64,000 bases of DNA from Bubalus kerabau (GCF_029407905.1 NC_073626.1:80503482-80567481); one strand, 5' to 3'; positions 25,791 through 38,358 are shown, counted from the stretch's first letter. Numbers and translations: made by a program. The notes: generated by a model from the letters alone, not told the origin.

Positions 25791-26113
25791 AAAAGGATGC
25801 AATTATACCAAAATTTTGTATTATACCAAAATTTTGTATCAGGTGTTTTATAAACCATCATTAGCAAATGAAATGCAAAGGCAATGAGTCCAAGCAGTGT
25901 TGTGCATCACCTGCAATGTTATCCTTTATGTAGATTTTAAAGAACCTTGGTTTTTCCTTAGTATGTCAATGCCTATGCCCTGCCTCCCCAGGGGGTACTT
26001 TCTTAGGTAGTTGCATCACCAGATTCCTGTATAGCTTGTCCACGATTTTTTTCAGAAAGTGCTCAAGCTGTGTTGTTAAACAGTATTATAACCGGTTATT
26101 TCCTATGTGACAG

Positions 26114-26242
26114 ATTTTGACGATTGCCAGATATGGGGAGTTTGTGACCAGCTATGTGAAGACCGAATTGGCCATCACCGGTGTAACTGTGTAGAGGGGT
26201 ATGTCTTGGAGCGCGAGAAGCACTGCAGAGCTAATTCTTCTT
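26114..26242 (+). CDS. LRP2: Exon 10: calcium-binding EGF module 2
   Basis: A 129-nt exon, phase 1-1, with acceptor gtgacag and donor gtgagt. It encodes DFDDCQIWGVCDQLC, then HRCNCVEGYVLERE and a last cysteine. The acidic DFDD entry is the family's calcium-binding EGF start. DDCQIWG and GYVLER are close to the LRP2 sequence. The exon ends with NSS, a possible N-glycosylation site, just before the first propeller. Confidence 0.95.
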
Positions 26243-27209
26243 GTGAGTAAATTAAAAACACACATGTTTCTGAACAGTAAACTTCTATCCTCTTTCCATG
26301 GCAGAAGTCAAAAGAAATATCAGCATTAAGGCAGATGGTGGGTTTGATTACCACAAATCAGATGTGGCCCCTGCTGTTGGAAGAATGGGTCAACATTAAT
26401 TTCGTGCTGTTAGGGACCAACTTGTGGAGTAATAGTTGTTGGGTTTTTAAAATTTTATTGATTGCTTGTTCACTTTGGGCCTGAAATACTGTATCATCTA
26501 CCACATAAATTTTATGAGTACATTTGACCTATTTTTGATTAATGTACCTACCACAAGGTGACAAATATCAATAGGCACTGTTTATGCTAAATTTTTTTAG
26601 AGGTGGTTCAAAATGGACCTGCTAAATTTGGATTACAGCTTGTGGAAATGCCCTCATTATAAGAATACTGTGGTATAGAAAAATCATGAAAAATTTTTGT
26701 CACTGTGGATTTCTGGGTAATAAGATCTTGACTTCACTCTCTTTTCCCAATTATTATTATTTTTTTCCCATACCTGTTTAAACTGCCTTTAGTGTCTTTC
26801 TGAAACTGATTTGCCCATCTATGAGTGGACTATTTTCTAGTTGTTTTTGTGTATAAAATACCTGATATGCTGTGGACTAACTTTAATTACAACTTATTTT
26901 TAACATTTATTTATTTTTGAACAGGTGCATACTCATATTTTCAAAAATTTCACATTATTGAGAAGTTATATGACCACCTCCCCACCCCCTATACCCATTC
27001 CACTCTGCCCAGTTTCCCACTTCTCCTCTCCTATGGATAGTCACTGTTTATTTTAATTCTAGAGATTATTAAATGCATAAATAAGAATATGTAAATATAG
27101 ACATTTAACTCTATTTTTACATATATGGTAGTAAACTATACATACAGTTCTTCATTTTACTTATGTTGCATACTATATTTTTAAGGACTTACCATATCAA
27201 CAAGGAGAA

Positions 27210-27480
27210 CTCTATTTTAATTTTGTTTTATTTTTATTTGAAGTATAGTTGGTTTCCAATGTTTCAGGTCTACAGTGTTTTTTAATAGTGGCAGAATCCA
27301 TTTTTTGGATGTATATAATTTATCTAACTAGGCCTTTAGTGATGGACTTTTATATTGTTCCTTATCCTTTGACATAGCAAATCAGACTTCAATGAATAAC
27401 TATTCATTTTGCATTCTTGTAAGTATATGGGTATAGCAGGTTTGGATCCACCATTGCCATGTTTTTCACATTGGGTGGTT
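27210..27480 (-). mobile_element. L1 3' region fragment
   Basis: It includes ttgaagtatagttggtttcc, tttcaggtctacagtg and gtatagcaggtttggatcc, recognisable as reverse L1 3' sequence. Confidence 0.5.
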
Positions 27481-27574
27481 TCCCATTAATCTTTAAAATG
27501 TGTTTTGTGTTTTACACAATCTTAAGTTGTACCTGGGGAAAGGTGCCCATATCAGCAAAGATACCTCAGTGTCA

Positions 27575-27710
27575 TCGAACCAGCATTTAGGACACTTGAG
27601 TTCTTGACAGACTCTGTTCCTAACTTACTGTGATTTTGGACATTTCATTAAACCTCTTTGTGCCTTAATTTGCCCATCTGTAAAATGGGTAAAATGATAT
27701 GTATTTCTAC
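27575..27710 (+). mobile_element. MIR SINE fragment
   Basis: It contains ttaaacctctttgtgcc, followed by catctgtaaaatgggtaaaa, the MIR core. Confidence 0.7.
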
Positions 27711-27831
27711 ACACACATTCCGATATGTATTTTCTGAAGGTTTAAAACCAAATAAGAAAACATAGTTGTAAGTTTCTTCATCATCTCTGTTCACTTGAAG
27801 GACTGACAATGCCTTCCTTCTTCACATTTAG

Positions 27832-28001
27832 TTGGTGAGGCCTTTGTGATCTTCTCCAATGGTCGGGATTTGCTAAAGGGTAGCATTCATGGAAACAACT
27901 TTCAGATTCTGGCAGAGTCTCAAAATCGTGGATTGGCTGTGGGTGTGGATTTTCACTATCGGCTACGCAGAGTCTTTTGGACTGACATTGTGCAAAAGAA
28001 G
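27832..28001 (+). CDS. LRP2: Exon 11: YWTD propeller 1, first part
   Basis: A 170-nt exon, entering in phase 1 and leaving in phase 0, with acceptor catttag and donor gtaaat. It opens the first six-bladed YWTD beta-propeller: FSNGRDLL, then SQNRG and the YWTD-type strand RVFWTD. In LDL-receptor relatives this propeller folds over the LA modules at low pH and drives ligand release. Both FSNGRDLL and ESQNRG are strong LRP2 signatures. Confidence 0.95.
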
Positions 28002-28971
28002 GTAAATAGAAATTTCTGGAGTATAGCTTGGGACCTGATAGAACTCCAAGCACAGAGTGTTGATAGTTTTTCATTTTGGGAGGAGTAGGGAGGGAAGTTC
28101 CTTTGTTTTCTAACAAAAAAGGCCCTTGAGATATTTTATGTTAATCAGCACCTTTTACAGCTATAGTATTACATGTGACCTATTAAACAAAGCAGTCTAT
28201 TATATGGATTAGCCTTGAGCAACTTTTAATTTTATTCGAAATGGAGTCCAAAAGCCTAATTAAAAGAAATAGTAGACATTCTTTCAAAACTGGATAGATA
28301 TTTGGTAGTAATTTTTGAAACTTGATCATTTAAAATGTAAAAAGTATTCTGCTTTCCTGGATGATAAAAATCAGATTTTACCTGCATCTTCTAAATGGAA
28401 CTGTAATTGAGCATTGGGTAACAAATATTGACAGTATTTTGTTTAACAGCCAAAATTTCATTATGCTCTCTTATTTGGAAAATGTGATGGATCTGATTTC
28501 AACTTTGAGTAATGCAATGGAGATTTTTAAAACATAAATTTTAGAGATTCTTAAAGAGTTAAAGATATTTTATTTCTTCTTACATTTCCTTGTACTATTA
28601 ATAAAAACATATAAATTTTCCAAAAATTGAGACTTTGGATTATTAGTAGGTCTGATTTAATAACAGCTATAAATCAAAACAAACCATTTCCACCTGTGCC
28701 ACCAAAAATCCACATTGAATTAAACTTTCACTAACTACTTAAGAATTAGAGATGCAGGCTTTTTTCTAAAAACTCAACTTTATATATGCCTCACATGATT
28801 TTAACAAAATGCCCCACCACCTCCTGTTAACCCATGATGTAAAATAAAATGTCTCTAGTGATTTTTTTTTAGTTCAAATAACTGATTTCTACACCAAAGA
28901 TAAGTCCTGGAAAAAAAACTCTCCCAACTAGTTATGCTTAAGTGGTTTAATAATTTTGGTTTTTCTTTCAG
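28002..28971 (+). other. Intron 11
   Basis: 970 bp of AT-rich sequence. Nothing was recognised. Confidence 0.85.
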
Positions 28972-29195
28972 GTTTTTTCAGTTGACATCTCTGGTTCACG
29001 TATCAGAGAAGTTCTCGGTGTTTCTATCGAAGACCCAGAGAATCTGGCTGTGGATTGGGTAAATAATAAACTTTATATTGTGGAGACCAGAGTCAACTGC
29101 ATAGATGTGGTAGATTTGGATGGAAGCCATCGGATTACCCTTATAAGTGAATATTTGGGACATCCTAGAGGAATTGCTGTGGACCCAACTGTTGG
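28972..29195 (+). CDS. LRP2: Exon 12: YWTD propeller 1, second part
   Basis: A 224-nt exon, phase 0 to phase 2, with acceptor tttcag and donor gtaagt. It carries VFSVDI, PENLAVDWVNNKLY, the variant strand LYIVET, and GHPRGIAVDPTVG at the splice junction. One codon is odd: TGC at 29098-29100 puts Cys in RVNCIDVVD where remembered human and mouse LRP2 have Arg. No other cysteine occurs in exons 11-14, so it would be unpaired. Confidence 0.95.
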
Positions 29196-30960
29196 GTAAG
29201 TTATTTGCAAACATACTGATTTCAGCATTTTTTGAGTTTCATTTCTCCCCCTTTAGACAAAATATCCATTGGCATAGTTGAAGATTCTTTATGCTCAGTA
29301 CTGTAGAATCCTTGTTTATTTCATATCTCTTTTCATAGCAGCTTTAAAGGGCTTAGCTAAATACAATCCAATTTGAGGATGTGCAGTCCAAATATTCCTA
29401 CCAATGTCCTAAAAATATGTAATGTTATTGGGGTATGAGTTTTATGCTTAGTGTTTGCCATGTTTTCCTGGCTGAGAGGTTGAATTCTTTTTTCTGACTT
29501 ACTCTAATAGTATTGTCACAACTAAACCATTATTAATGCGATCACTCTTGAGTTGTGAAGTTGTTTTAAGCAGGGGATAGATCTAAAACCACTGGGTGGT
29601 GTTTTGGAGGGCTCTGAAGAGCCCCAGTTCTTTATGCCTCAGTACAGAAAGAATTTAGCAAGAGGCAGTGATAGATAAGTGATTTATTAGCATAGGATGT
29701 TAGTGTTGCTGCCCCAAGTACTTAGTGGGTTACATTTTTATAATCAAAGGAAGAGAGGGAAGGTGAATAAGACCACCTTCTTTTTCATTCTTTGAGTCTT
29801 TGGTCATTAATTCCTCCTATTTGTTGGGTGGGAGAGTTTTTGAGGCGTATCTAGGATCATCATGGCACTGTGGAAAAAATTCAGATCTCAGTACGAATGT
29901 CTTTCACTTTGAAATATCACCTTTCCCTAAATTAGTATTTTTGTGCATGCAAAGAACATGCCCTAGGTGTCATTAACTTGTTGACATCACTGGGCAGGTT
30001 GTAGGCCTTATTTTCCATGATTGTTTTGCTCTTTTCGGGCATGTCTCATGCTTCTGTTGCACGGTTTTGTGGTAAGCAATTTAGCTTGGTTTTGTTGTTA
30101 AGGACACCTGTCTGGCTTTGATATTATGCCACTTGCTCTGCTTTATAAGTCAAGCAAACCCACATTGTTTTATGATTTTTCCATTACTTTCTTGAGTGCT
30201 CATTAACTTACTGTGGTCTCCCAAAGCCTCCCTAAAGTTCCTTCTCTATCTACAATCCCTAATGGAGTTTCTGAGCTAACAATCTGAATACTCGACTCTA
30301 TCCCTACCGGACCTGTCCCTTTTAGTGATTTCCTGTTAGAGACAAGTGTTGAGATGTCAGTGTTTTCTCCAGGTATAAATTAAAATTTTCCTGATCTTCA
30401 CATTTAAGACCAGTTATATAGAGACTAGCTTTTGCCTAGATTTTCACAGTTGGGTCTTGGAAGTGTTGGGTGAACTTGAGGCTGCTTAAGTGCTGGTGAT
30501 TATTCATTTCTATTTCATGATCTGTCCTTCCTTGAAGATGATGTATATGATGTCTAGACTGTGCCTTAGAATGAGGAATTAAGAAGGGAAATGGCTTGAT
30601 AGATTTTTTTTTCCTGGTAGCATTTTTGCTGGCTATAAATAGAGAAGTGAAAGATGGGGTCAGGGAACAGGGGAGAAAAATTAAGAAGGTTAGAAGGTAG
30701 ATAAGCTTTTTTTTTTTTTTGCCTGCGAATTGTGCATTTTCATAGTTGCTATTTGGAGTTTTTGACCCCCTCCCTCCACAATTGGTCTTCACAGTCTCTG
30801 ATTTTTAATGCTTTAAAATTTCTCTATTGTTTTAAACCTCCATGGTTCTCCTATCAGCTAGAAGAGATTTCCATTGATCCAAACACACAATCTCAAAAGA
30901 TATTTACTAAGTAAACTGGTAAAATAGCTGATTCTCTCATCTTTTGTTTTTCTTTTGTAG
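29196..30960 (+). other. Intron 12
   Basis: Its centre (29585-30370) resembles an LTR-type repeat, listed separately. The flanks show nothing definite. Confidence 0.75.
29585..30370 (-). mobile_element. Possible LTR-type repeat
   Basis: The stretch cagaaagaatttagcaagag with gtgatttattag resembles the reversed end of a retroviral-type LTR with its polyadenylation region. No internal retroviral genes are present. The family name and borders are uncertain. Confidence 0.35.
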
Positions 30961-31167
30961 TTATTTATTTTTCTCAGATTGGCAGAATGTTTTTGGAGTA
31001 CCGAGGATAGAAAGAGCTTACATGGATGGCTCCAACCGTAAAGACTTGGTAACAACAAAGCTGGGATGGCCTGGTGGGATAACCCTGGATTTGGTATCAA
31101 AGCGTGTTTACTGGGTTGACTCCCGATTTGATTACATTGAGACTGTAACTTATGATGGACTTAAAAG
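30961..31167 (+). CDS. LRP2: Exon 13: YWTD propeller 1, third part
   Basis: A 207-nt exon, phase 2 to phase 2, with acceptor cttttgtag and donor gtaaga. It holds two YWTD-type strands, YLFFSDW and RVYWVDSRFDYIETV, joined by MDGSNRKDLVTTKLGWP. This is one of the best matches to LRP2. FGVPRIERAY and LKR differ from residues that remembered human and mouse LRP2 share. Confidence 0.96.
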
Positions 31168-33704
31168 GTAAGAAGTTTTTTTTTTTTAAATACATCTTTA
31201 TAAGTTTGGGAGAAGTACGTAAAATTTATGGGGAGGGATACTGAAGAACTAGAATTAAAAGACTGCTTTGTTGGTTGACATAACTTGAATGATCTTTGTG
31301 TTGACATTTGCATGATGTGACCTGCTCTGAGTTTTAATTTGTTCCATGTTAACACTCAAATTTGATTTCTCTTCTCCAAACCCTCCCCCACTCCCAGATG
31401 AAGCACATTATTTTCATTAACTTCTGAGTTCATTATTCTGGGTCCCTTAGAGTTTGTTTCCAAAGATCATTTTATAGTTTAGTTTTCTATTTTCCCCCTA
31501 GTAAATAGGTTTAACATTATCTGGTGGGAATTAACTGGATTATACTGCTCTTATATATTTTTTAAAACTTAAAGAGAAATTCTGACTTTTTACCTGATAT
31601 ACTTCAAAGGCATTTAAACAACCTTTGAATGCAGACTATGGCATACTTTTTTCCTTCATCTTCTTAGTCAAATTAGAGTTGACCATCAGTTCAGTTCAGT
31701 TCAGTCACTCAGTCGTGTCCGACTCTTTGTGACCCCATGAATCGCAGCATGCCAGGCCTCCCTGTCCATCACCAACTCCCGGAGTTGACTCAGACTCATG
31801 TCCTTCGAGTCAGTGATGCCATCCAGCCATCTCATCCTCTGTCATCCCCTTCTCTTCCCTGCCCCCAATCCCTCCCAGCATCAGAGTCTTTTCCAATGAA
31901 TCAATTCTTTGCATGAGGTGGCCAAAGTACTGGAGTTTCAGCATAGCATCATTCCTTCCAAAGAAATCCCAGGGCTGATCTCCTTCAGAATGGACTGGTT
32001 GGATCTCCTTGCAGTCCAAGGGACTCTCAAGAGTCTTCTCCAACACCACAGTTCAAAAGCATCAATTCTTCAGCACTCAGCCTTCTTCACAGTCCAACTC
32101 TCACATCCATACATGACCACTGGAAAAACCATAGCCTTGACTAGATGGATGTTTGTTGGCAAAGTAATGTCTCTGCTTTTGAATATGCTATCTAGGTTGG
32201 TCATAACTTTCCTTCCAAGGAGTAAGCGTCTTTTAATTTCATGGCTGCAGTCACCATCTGCAGTGATTTTGGAGCCCCCAAAAATAAAGTCTGACACTGT
32301 TTCCACTGTTTCCCCATCTATGTCCCATGAAGTGATGGGACAGGATGCCATGATCTTCGTTTTCTGAATGTTGAGCTTTAAGCCAACTCTTTCACTCTCC
32401 ACTTTCACTTTCATCAAGAGGCTTTTTAGTTCCTCTTCACTTTCTGCCATAAGGGTGGTGTCATCTGCATATCTGAGGTTATTGATATTTCTCCCAGCAA
32501 TCTTGATTCCAGCTTGTGCTTCTTCCAGCCCAGCGTTTCTCATGATGTACTCTGCATATAAGTTAAATAAGCAGGGTGACAATATACAGCCTTGTCATAC
32601 TCCTTTTCCTATTTGGAACCAGTCTGTTGTTCCATAGATTAATTTAATTGTTAACTATTTTACATCCTCTTCTTTTGGTGTTTTCAAAAACTGGTTAAAA
32701 CAGCCTTTAACTTTTGACCAAAAAAAATTACTTGTGTCAATTTGATTTTTCCAAATGACTTGATCTTTTTTCTCAATTAAAAGACCCATGATACTTTTGT
32801 TTCTCCTTTATTTGTAAGGATCGTATCACAGTTTGCCACAATTTCTATTTGTTAAAGTGAAGAGATTGAGTATTAAGGCTATGACTTCTTATTACTGAAA
32901 CTGGTTCCCAAAGTGAGACTATGAATTAACCTAATGACAAAAATAATCGTATAAATCATACAATTGAGAAATTGCCTAACTTTTTTCTCTTTCATGAATC
33001 ATCCTCCACCTCACTTTGTGTGGCCTCAGTGAATGACTGATTCTGTAGATGTAGTCATGGCAGCAATGTTGATTTCTTCCCCTTGTCTGGCACTTCTTAC
33101 CTCTGTTGTCTTCTATTTAAGCAGTTCTGGGCACTCTGTCTCTACTATCAAGTGATTAGCTGACAGTTTAATCAAGCAAGGGCAAGTCAGTGGTAGCCCT
33201 GTGCTTTCTGCTGTCTAGAGTGACATCGGAAATAGGTGTGTGTTTGCCATGTGTCGAATTTTCTAACTTGCTATCTTGTTCCCTAGTGGCTGAGAAAGGG
33301 TCAGTGGTGCAGTGTTGTGAGTGGAGTGAGTGTTGAAGGCATCTTCTACCAGATTTCCCATCCCTTGTTACACTCTTTCCCCTAGGAATTTCAAAATGAT
33401 GTTTCACATCTTAACCCTTTTATATGTGGGGCAACCTTAAAAGAATGAAGAACAGGTGGGAAAGCAGTAATTTCTCAAAAAATTTAGCTAGGGCAGAGAC
33501 TGGTCTATAAGTGCCAAGGCTCTTTTCTTAGAGGCAACATGGAAGTGCTTCTAGCAAGTATAGACAGAAATACACCTGCATCTTAAAATGTATCTTGTCT
33601 ATATATTCTATAGTAGTAGCTAGCAATTTTTTTAGCTTTTAAGTATATATGTGAACTAATTCCACCTTTAATCAAAACTGTATGGTATATCTCTTTTGTA
33701 ACAG
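31168..33704 (+). other. Intron 13
   Basis: It contains a reverse BovB copy at 31686-32636. The remaining 1.1 kb before exon 14 shows nothing recognisable. Confidence 0.85.
31686..32636 (-). mobile_element. BovB LINE, 5'-truncated, reverse
   Basis: It runs from the BovB 3' end (repeated ttcag, then cagtcgtgtccgac) back into the reverse transcriptase region. Read on the minus strand it retains LRYADDTTLMAESEEEL, which includes the YADD polymerase motif. It stops near the segment that pairs with position 40150 of the longer copy. It is a non-functional fragment antisense to the gene. Confidence 0.95.
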
Positions 33705-33907
33705 GATGACAGTAATTCATGGAGGTGCGGACATTCCTCATCCCTTTTCAATAAGCTTGTTCGAAGGACAGTTGTTCTTCACTGATTGGACAAAGATGGC
33801 TGTATTGAAGGCAAACAAGTTCAAGGAGACTAACCCCAGATTGTACTACCGCTCTTCCCTGAAGCCATTCGGAGTGACTGTTTACCATGGCCTCAGGCAG
33901 CCCTATG
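33705..33907 (+). CDS. LRP2: Exon 14: YWTD propeller 1, last part
   Basis: A 203-nt exon, phase 2 to phase 1, with acceptor gtaacag and donor gtaggc. It closes propeller 1 with HPFSISLFEGQLFFTDW, KMAVLKANKF and the terminal FGVTVYHGLRQPY. All are near-identical to LRP2. It is the first of three exons lying between inverted BovB copies. Confidence 0.96.
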
Positions 33908-35643
33908 GTAGGCTCCCCCCAACAGAGGGAAAACCCTGCTTGGTACAGGCCTTGGTTAGAAAGGTTTTCTCAAAGTTCTCATGAGATTTGGGAGGTGTTC
34001 TCAAATGTTTGATGGATTATCTAGAGAGTTAAACTAGCTAAAATTAGCTTTGCAGGTCATGGGTATTTTAGAGAAGTTGATGTATTTCGGAATTAAAATG
34101 CCCAGTCGACAAGAACATAGAGATGTGTTTAACAGATATTTATTGGCATATGCAGTGTGCCAGATCCTGTCTACAGGCTGGAGAAAGAGCAGCAAATACA
34201 CCCAACTAAAATTACCCATCCTTTGTCTACTGGGAGAAATCTCCCAATTCATCTTCCTAATATTACAGTCAAGGAAGCCAGACCCAGAAGAAGAAAATGA
34301 CATGCCTAAGCGGCCACTTTATTTAGGTAGTGCCAGAGCTTTTTTTTTTTTTTTTTATTCTTCTTCTTCCTTGTATGACACCTGTTTAGCATTGGGTTTG
34401 GTGTCTCTCAGGATAGTCACTAATCAAAGAAATGAAATATTTTGATTCAGACACTGTTAAGTCTTATGTTATTTATAATAAGTTTTGTTTCAAGGTTTTA
34501 AACTGACATGACTGGACTGGGTCCATAGCTCTTTTCTGCATTTGCTTATGCATCAAAGAAAAGAAACACAAACTAGGCTACATTGGAAGAAAGCTTAATA
34601 TCAGTGAACAGTAATTCAGAGAAAGAAAGATGTAACTTTAAATCTCTAATGCTAAGTGATGGGTCTGGCTTGCTGGAGAAAGACTATAAAGTAATTAGGC
34701 TGATTTTAAAAACCCAAACCAACCAACCTCTAGAACTGATGGTTTTGGATGACTACCCTTCCTACACAAACAAACACTTCATTGGAAAATATATACTCTC
34801 TATATATATATATATGAAAGTATATACTATATTAGAAAATATCTATTTGGAATGATCAATTCATGGGCTACTAAACTCACATCTGCCCTTGACCAAAAGT
34901 ATAACCCAGTTTCATCATCTAAATTATATTATTTGCCTCAGAATGATATCTGCCTGTGTTTCTCAAAATGAATCTACTTGAGAAGGTAAAGAGACTATTT
35001 TAAAGAGTAAGTTAAAGGATAAGAAAACAATTTCAAAAGCAGACATTTTAAATTTTGACAGCCTTGCATACAGTGAACTTTCTGAAGTCATTGCCTTGAG
35101 AATTGTTTTTGGATGTATAGACTGGTTTGTGTTTCCGACATGTAGGGTTTTGGAATTAGATCTGGATTTGAATATTAGTTTAGTTGTTTAACAACTAAAT
35201 AATCTTGAGCAAGTTGTCAAACCTTTTGGAACTTTGGTTTTCTTTTCTGTAAAATTGGGATAATAATGTTTACCTCTTAGAATCTTTGGTGGTAAATTGT
35301 CTTACAAAGTAAGTATCCAGGGAGGTTATTTGGGGGAAGTCATATTTTAATCACTGATGCTAGCAGACAAAGCGATATAGTTACTGGGAGGATAAGAACC
35401 CTCAAGGCTATTCAATTGCAGGAATTTTTTTTTTTTTTTTTTTGCCACTAGCAGTTTAAGAGTAGATTCAAGAGCAGCAGTAGGATTGGGAGCAGTTAAA
35501 CGGATGTATACAGTAATAACCAGTAGTGATGTCTCCAAGGAGTTTCAAACCCATTGCACCCACAGGTTGCAAAATGGCTTCGCATGTCTTGGGTAAATAA
35601 GCATTTCTAATTGAGATTTAACAATGTACATTTTTCCTTCCAG
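33908..35643 (+). other. Intron 14
   Basis: It holds a probable L2/MIR remnant at 34120-34330 (reverse), a MIR at 35145-35285, T-rich tracts at 34340-34358 and 35426-35443, and a short TA run near 34802. No gene was seen. Confidence 0.8.
35145..35285 (+). mobile_element. MIR SINE
   Basis: It contains gatctggatttgaatatt, cttgagcaagttgtcaaacc and ctgtaaaattgggataat. Confidence 0.7.
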
Positions 35644-35784
35644 CAAGAAACCCATGTGCACATGAAAATGGGGGCTGTCAGCACATCTGTGTCCTCAGCC
35701 ACAGAACATTCAATGGTGGTTTGGGTTACCGTTGCAAGTGTAGGCTTGGCTACATTCCGGATTGGGATGACTATCACTGTGTTG
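35644..35784 (+). CDS. LRP2: Exon 15: EGF-like module 3
   Basis: A 141-nt exon, phase 1-1, with acceptor cttccag and donor gtaaga. It encodes the EGF module that follows propeller 1: NPCAHENGGCQHICVLSHR, GLGYRCKC, then a final cysteine. The NPC-x-NNGGC-type start and LSHRT are family hallmarks. The last loop, GYIPDWDDYHC, differs from the remembered human form but keeps the six-cysteine spacing. Confidence 0.95.
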
Positions 35785-37145
35785 GTAAGATCACTTTTGG
35801 ACTATCTTTCTGACAGTCAGCACAGGGCTGTGCATGCACTGCTTTGAGACTGGGCCAGCTTCCTGTAGCACTTCTTCACAGCGAATAAGCTTTTGGTAGC
35901 CCATGGGCATCTTCCTTTGTAGGCACCATTCCTTTTGTACAAAGAACGTGTTTGAAGATGTAAATTTCCATCATTTGGGACACATTCAGGGTTCCCTTGG
36001 GTGGCTCTCATTCCTGAAATCACTTTCTTTCTTTAAACCATGCTCTTGAAATTCATAGGATTTAATTTTGAGCCCTTTAGTCTACCACATGTATACCTTT
36101 AGATGTTAGTCTTAACCCTAGTGGGAAGCACTTGCCATCACTTTTATTGACTTCTCTTAGCTCACCACTTTGCCAGTCAGGTAATCACATCTTGATCCCA
36201 CCTCGCTTTACTGCTATATTCCAAACTAAACTCCTAAGTGTTGGGGTAGCTCATTTTTTCATCTGGTGTTTACTCCTCAGTTCAGATTTTCTCTCTATAT
36301 CTGCTTCTATGTTCTGGTTTTCATTCATGCCTTAAATGCGTAGTCTTCCTCTTTGATCACCTGCACATCTACTCACATTAAAATAACGCTGCCTCGTCTT
36401 CATCTGATGATGAAATGCACTCCTACAGTATTTGTTTCTCTCATTTATTGTCCCTTTGACAACTCTCCTTTTTAATGCTTTTGACACATTCTTACTCCCT
36501 GCTGTTACTTCTGGATTAGTATGTAAATCCTCTTATTTTAACTTGAACAAATTTGTTCACTTTGTAGGTCATCCTAGATTCAGATAAAGATCACCCTCAT
36601 TGCAAAAACCGTGCTCTCCTTTTTGATTTCCTGGCCCATTGTCTCCGCCTTCTTCTTTGATTTTACACATCACTTCTTCTTTCCTATTTCCTTCATTCCT
36701 CTCCTCCCTTTCTGCTTTCCTCCCTTTATTTCTTTCTAAATAATTTACCTGGTTGCTGTTAATCTTCTTTTTTGCTGGTCTTCGCATCTCCTAAACTGCA
36801 GTAGGATTCTTGATATAGATCTCTACACAGAAGTTAATGTAACTGAGAATTTTGATCGAATCATTGTTCAGTTAATACCAGTTTGGAAATTCAGCATATG
36901 GACATCATGTGTTATATAAGTTTAATCCTAAGGATAAATTTCTCAGGGAGAAGTAAGATTGTAATACTTACTGCCTTTATAGTATTTTCCTTCTTTCCAT
37001 TATTTCCAACTATGTTTTTTACATATTTTTTGTATTTATTTCAGAATTATCAGGTGTGATTTATGGGTATAAAAGTATTATCTCTGGAACTGGGAGAAGG
37101 CAAGAACCATGCTGTGGTTGACTGTGTGTGTCCTTCTTTCTACAG
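35785..37145 (+). other. Intron 15
   Basis: Unique-looking sequence with a C/T-rich stretch at 36600-36760. Nothing was recognised. Confidence 0.8.
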
Positions 37146-37349
37146 CTGCTGAGCGGTTTCTGCTCTTTTCATCTAATCTGGCTGTTCGTGGCATCCCACT
37201 CACCCTCTCTCACCAGACGGAGGTAATCCTTCCAGTGACAGGATCTTCTTCCATCTTCCTTGGGATTGATTTTGATGCCCACGAGAAGGCTATCTTTTTT
37301 TCAGATACAAAGAAAAACATTATTTATAGACAAAAGCTCGATGGTACAG
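37146..37349 (+). CDS. LRP2: Exon 16: YWTD propeller 2, first part
   Basis: A 204-nt exon, phase 1-1, with acceptor tctacag and donor gtgaga. It starts the second propeller with FLLFSSNLAVRGIPLTL, LGIDFDA, and the strand AIFFSDTKKNIIYRQKLDGT. LAVRGIP and GIDFDA are LRP2 signatures. An 11.3 kb intron packed with LINEs and SINEs follows. Confidence 0.95.
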
Positions 37350-38019
37350 GTGAGAATGGTTTTAAAGTTTTTTTTTTTCTTTCTTGTTTTGTCTGTTTTC
37401 AATAATAATACTAATCATTTGCCCTATAAAACTTTTGCATTCACCTCTTAAGCAGGATCTTTTACTAAGCTTGCTAAATATTTTTAGATAGGGAAATGTA
37501 TAAATTAGGTCTAAGCGAACACTTCCTTTATTTTCAAAATAAGTTACAAATGAGACTGAATTTTAAACAATTATTGATGTAATTGGAAAGCTACAAATAT
37601 TACCATATCGACACTTCATTAAAGGAGGGTTAAATATATGAAAGCTGTTAATGGGTTAATTGACTAGAGGCTGTTCCCTTTATTCAAGCAGCCAGATTGA
37701 GCCGATGGAATGATCTCTGTATAGAGTTGCTACACTACCTAAATGGAATAAGAATATTTATTTTTTAAAGATACGAATTATATGTAAATATAGATTTACT
37801 GTAAGTTTCTAGTTGATTGGAATTCTGTTAAAATCTTCATAATCCTCACAGAAAGATAAATTAGTCAGACCTTATCAGTTGGGTACTATCAGTCAGACCT
37901 TATCAGTTGGGTACCATCACGATCCAGTACTTTGATTTTACCATCCACTAATGGGTCAAAAACCGAAGTCTGAAGAAAAAAGAGTAGTCACAATAACATA
38001 GCAACTAAGAGGGCCAGCT

Positions 38020-38220
38020 CAGGAGCTCACTGCTGAGTTTCGAATCCTGAGTTCTGACATTTCTTAGTTGTATAATCTTGGGAATGTTACTGTGAAATAG
38101 GAATAATAATAAAGGCACTACATAACTCAATGTTTTTGATAGGATTTTAGGTTAATGCTTTTAAGATACCTAGAATAATGCCTGGAAAATAGTAAATACT
38201 TTCAGTAAATGTTAGCTAGA
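38020..38220 (+). mobile_element. MIR SINE
   Basis: It includes cttagttgtataatcttggg, aataggaataataataaagg and a degenerate MIR 3' end. Confidence 0.65.
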
Positions 38221-38230
38221 TAGTTGGATG

Positions 38231-38358
38231 GTATCACTGACTCAATGGACATGAGTTTGAGCAAACTCTGGGAAATAGTGAAGGCCAGGGAAGCCTGGTG
38301 TGCTGCAATTCATGGAGTCACAAAGAGTTGGACATGACTTAGCAACTGAAGAACAACA
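38231..38358 (+). mobile_element. BovB 3' end fragment
   Basis: It reads gtatcactgactcaatgg, then caaagagttggacatgactt, matching the 3' end of the nearby BovB copy. Confidence 0.8.

Larger units (their letters stand above)
21933..26113 (+). other. Intron 9 (4.2 kb)
   Basis: It holds a short SINE remnant, a CHR-2 SINE and a MER5A-like element (listed). The sequence 22515-24710 and 24935-25585 shows no recognised element or gene. Confidence 0.8.
26243..27831 (+). other. Intron 10
   Basis: AT-rich, with LINE fragments around 26900-27480 and a MIR just before exon 11. Confidence 0.8.

Noticed and set aside
32070..32582. Minus-strand 170-residue RT-like frame
   Set aside because: Remnant of the truncated reverse BovB copy, with no start context or remaining domains.
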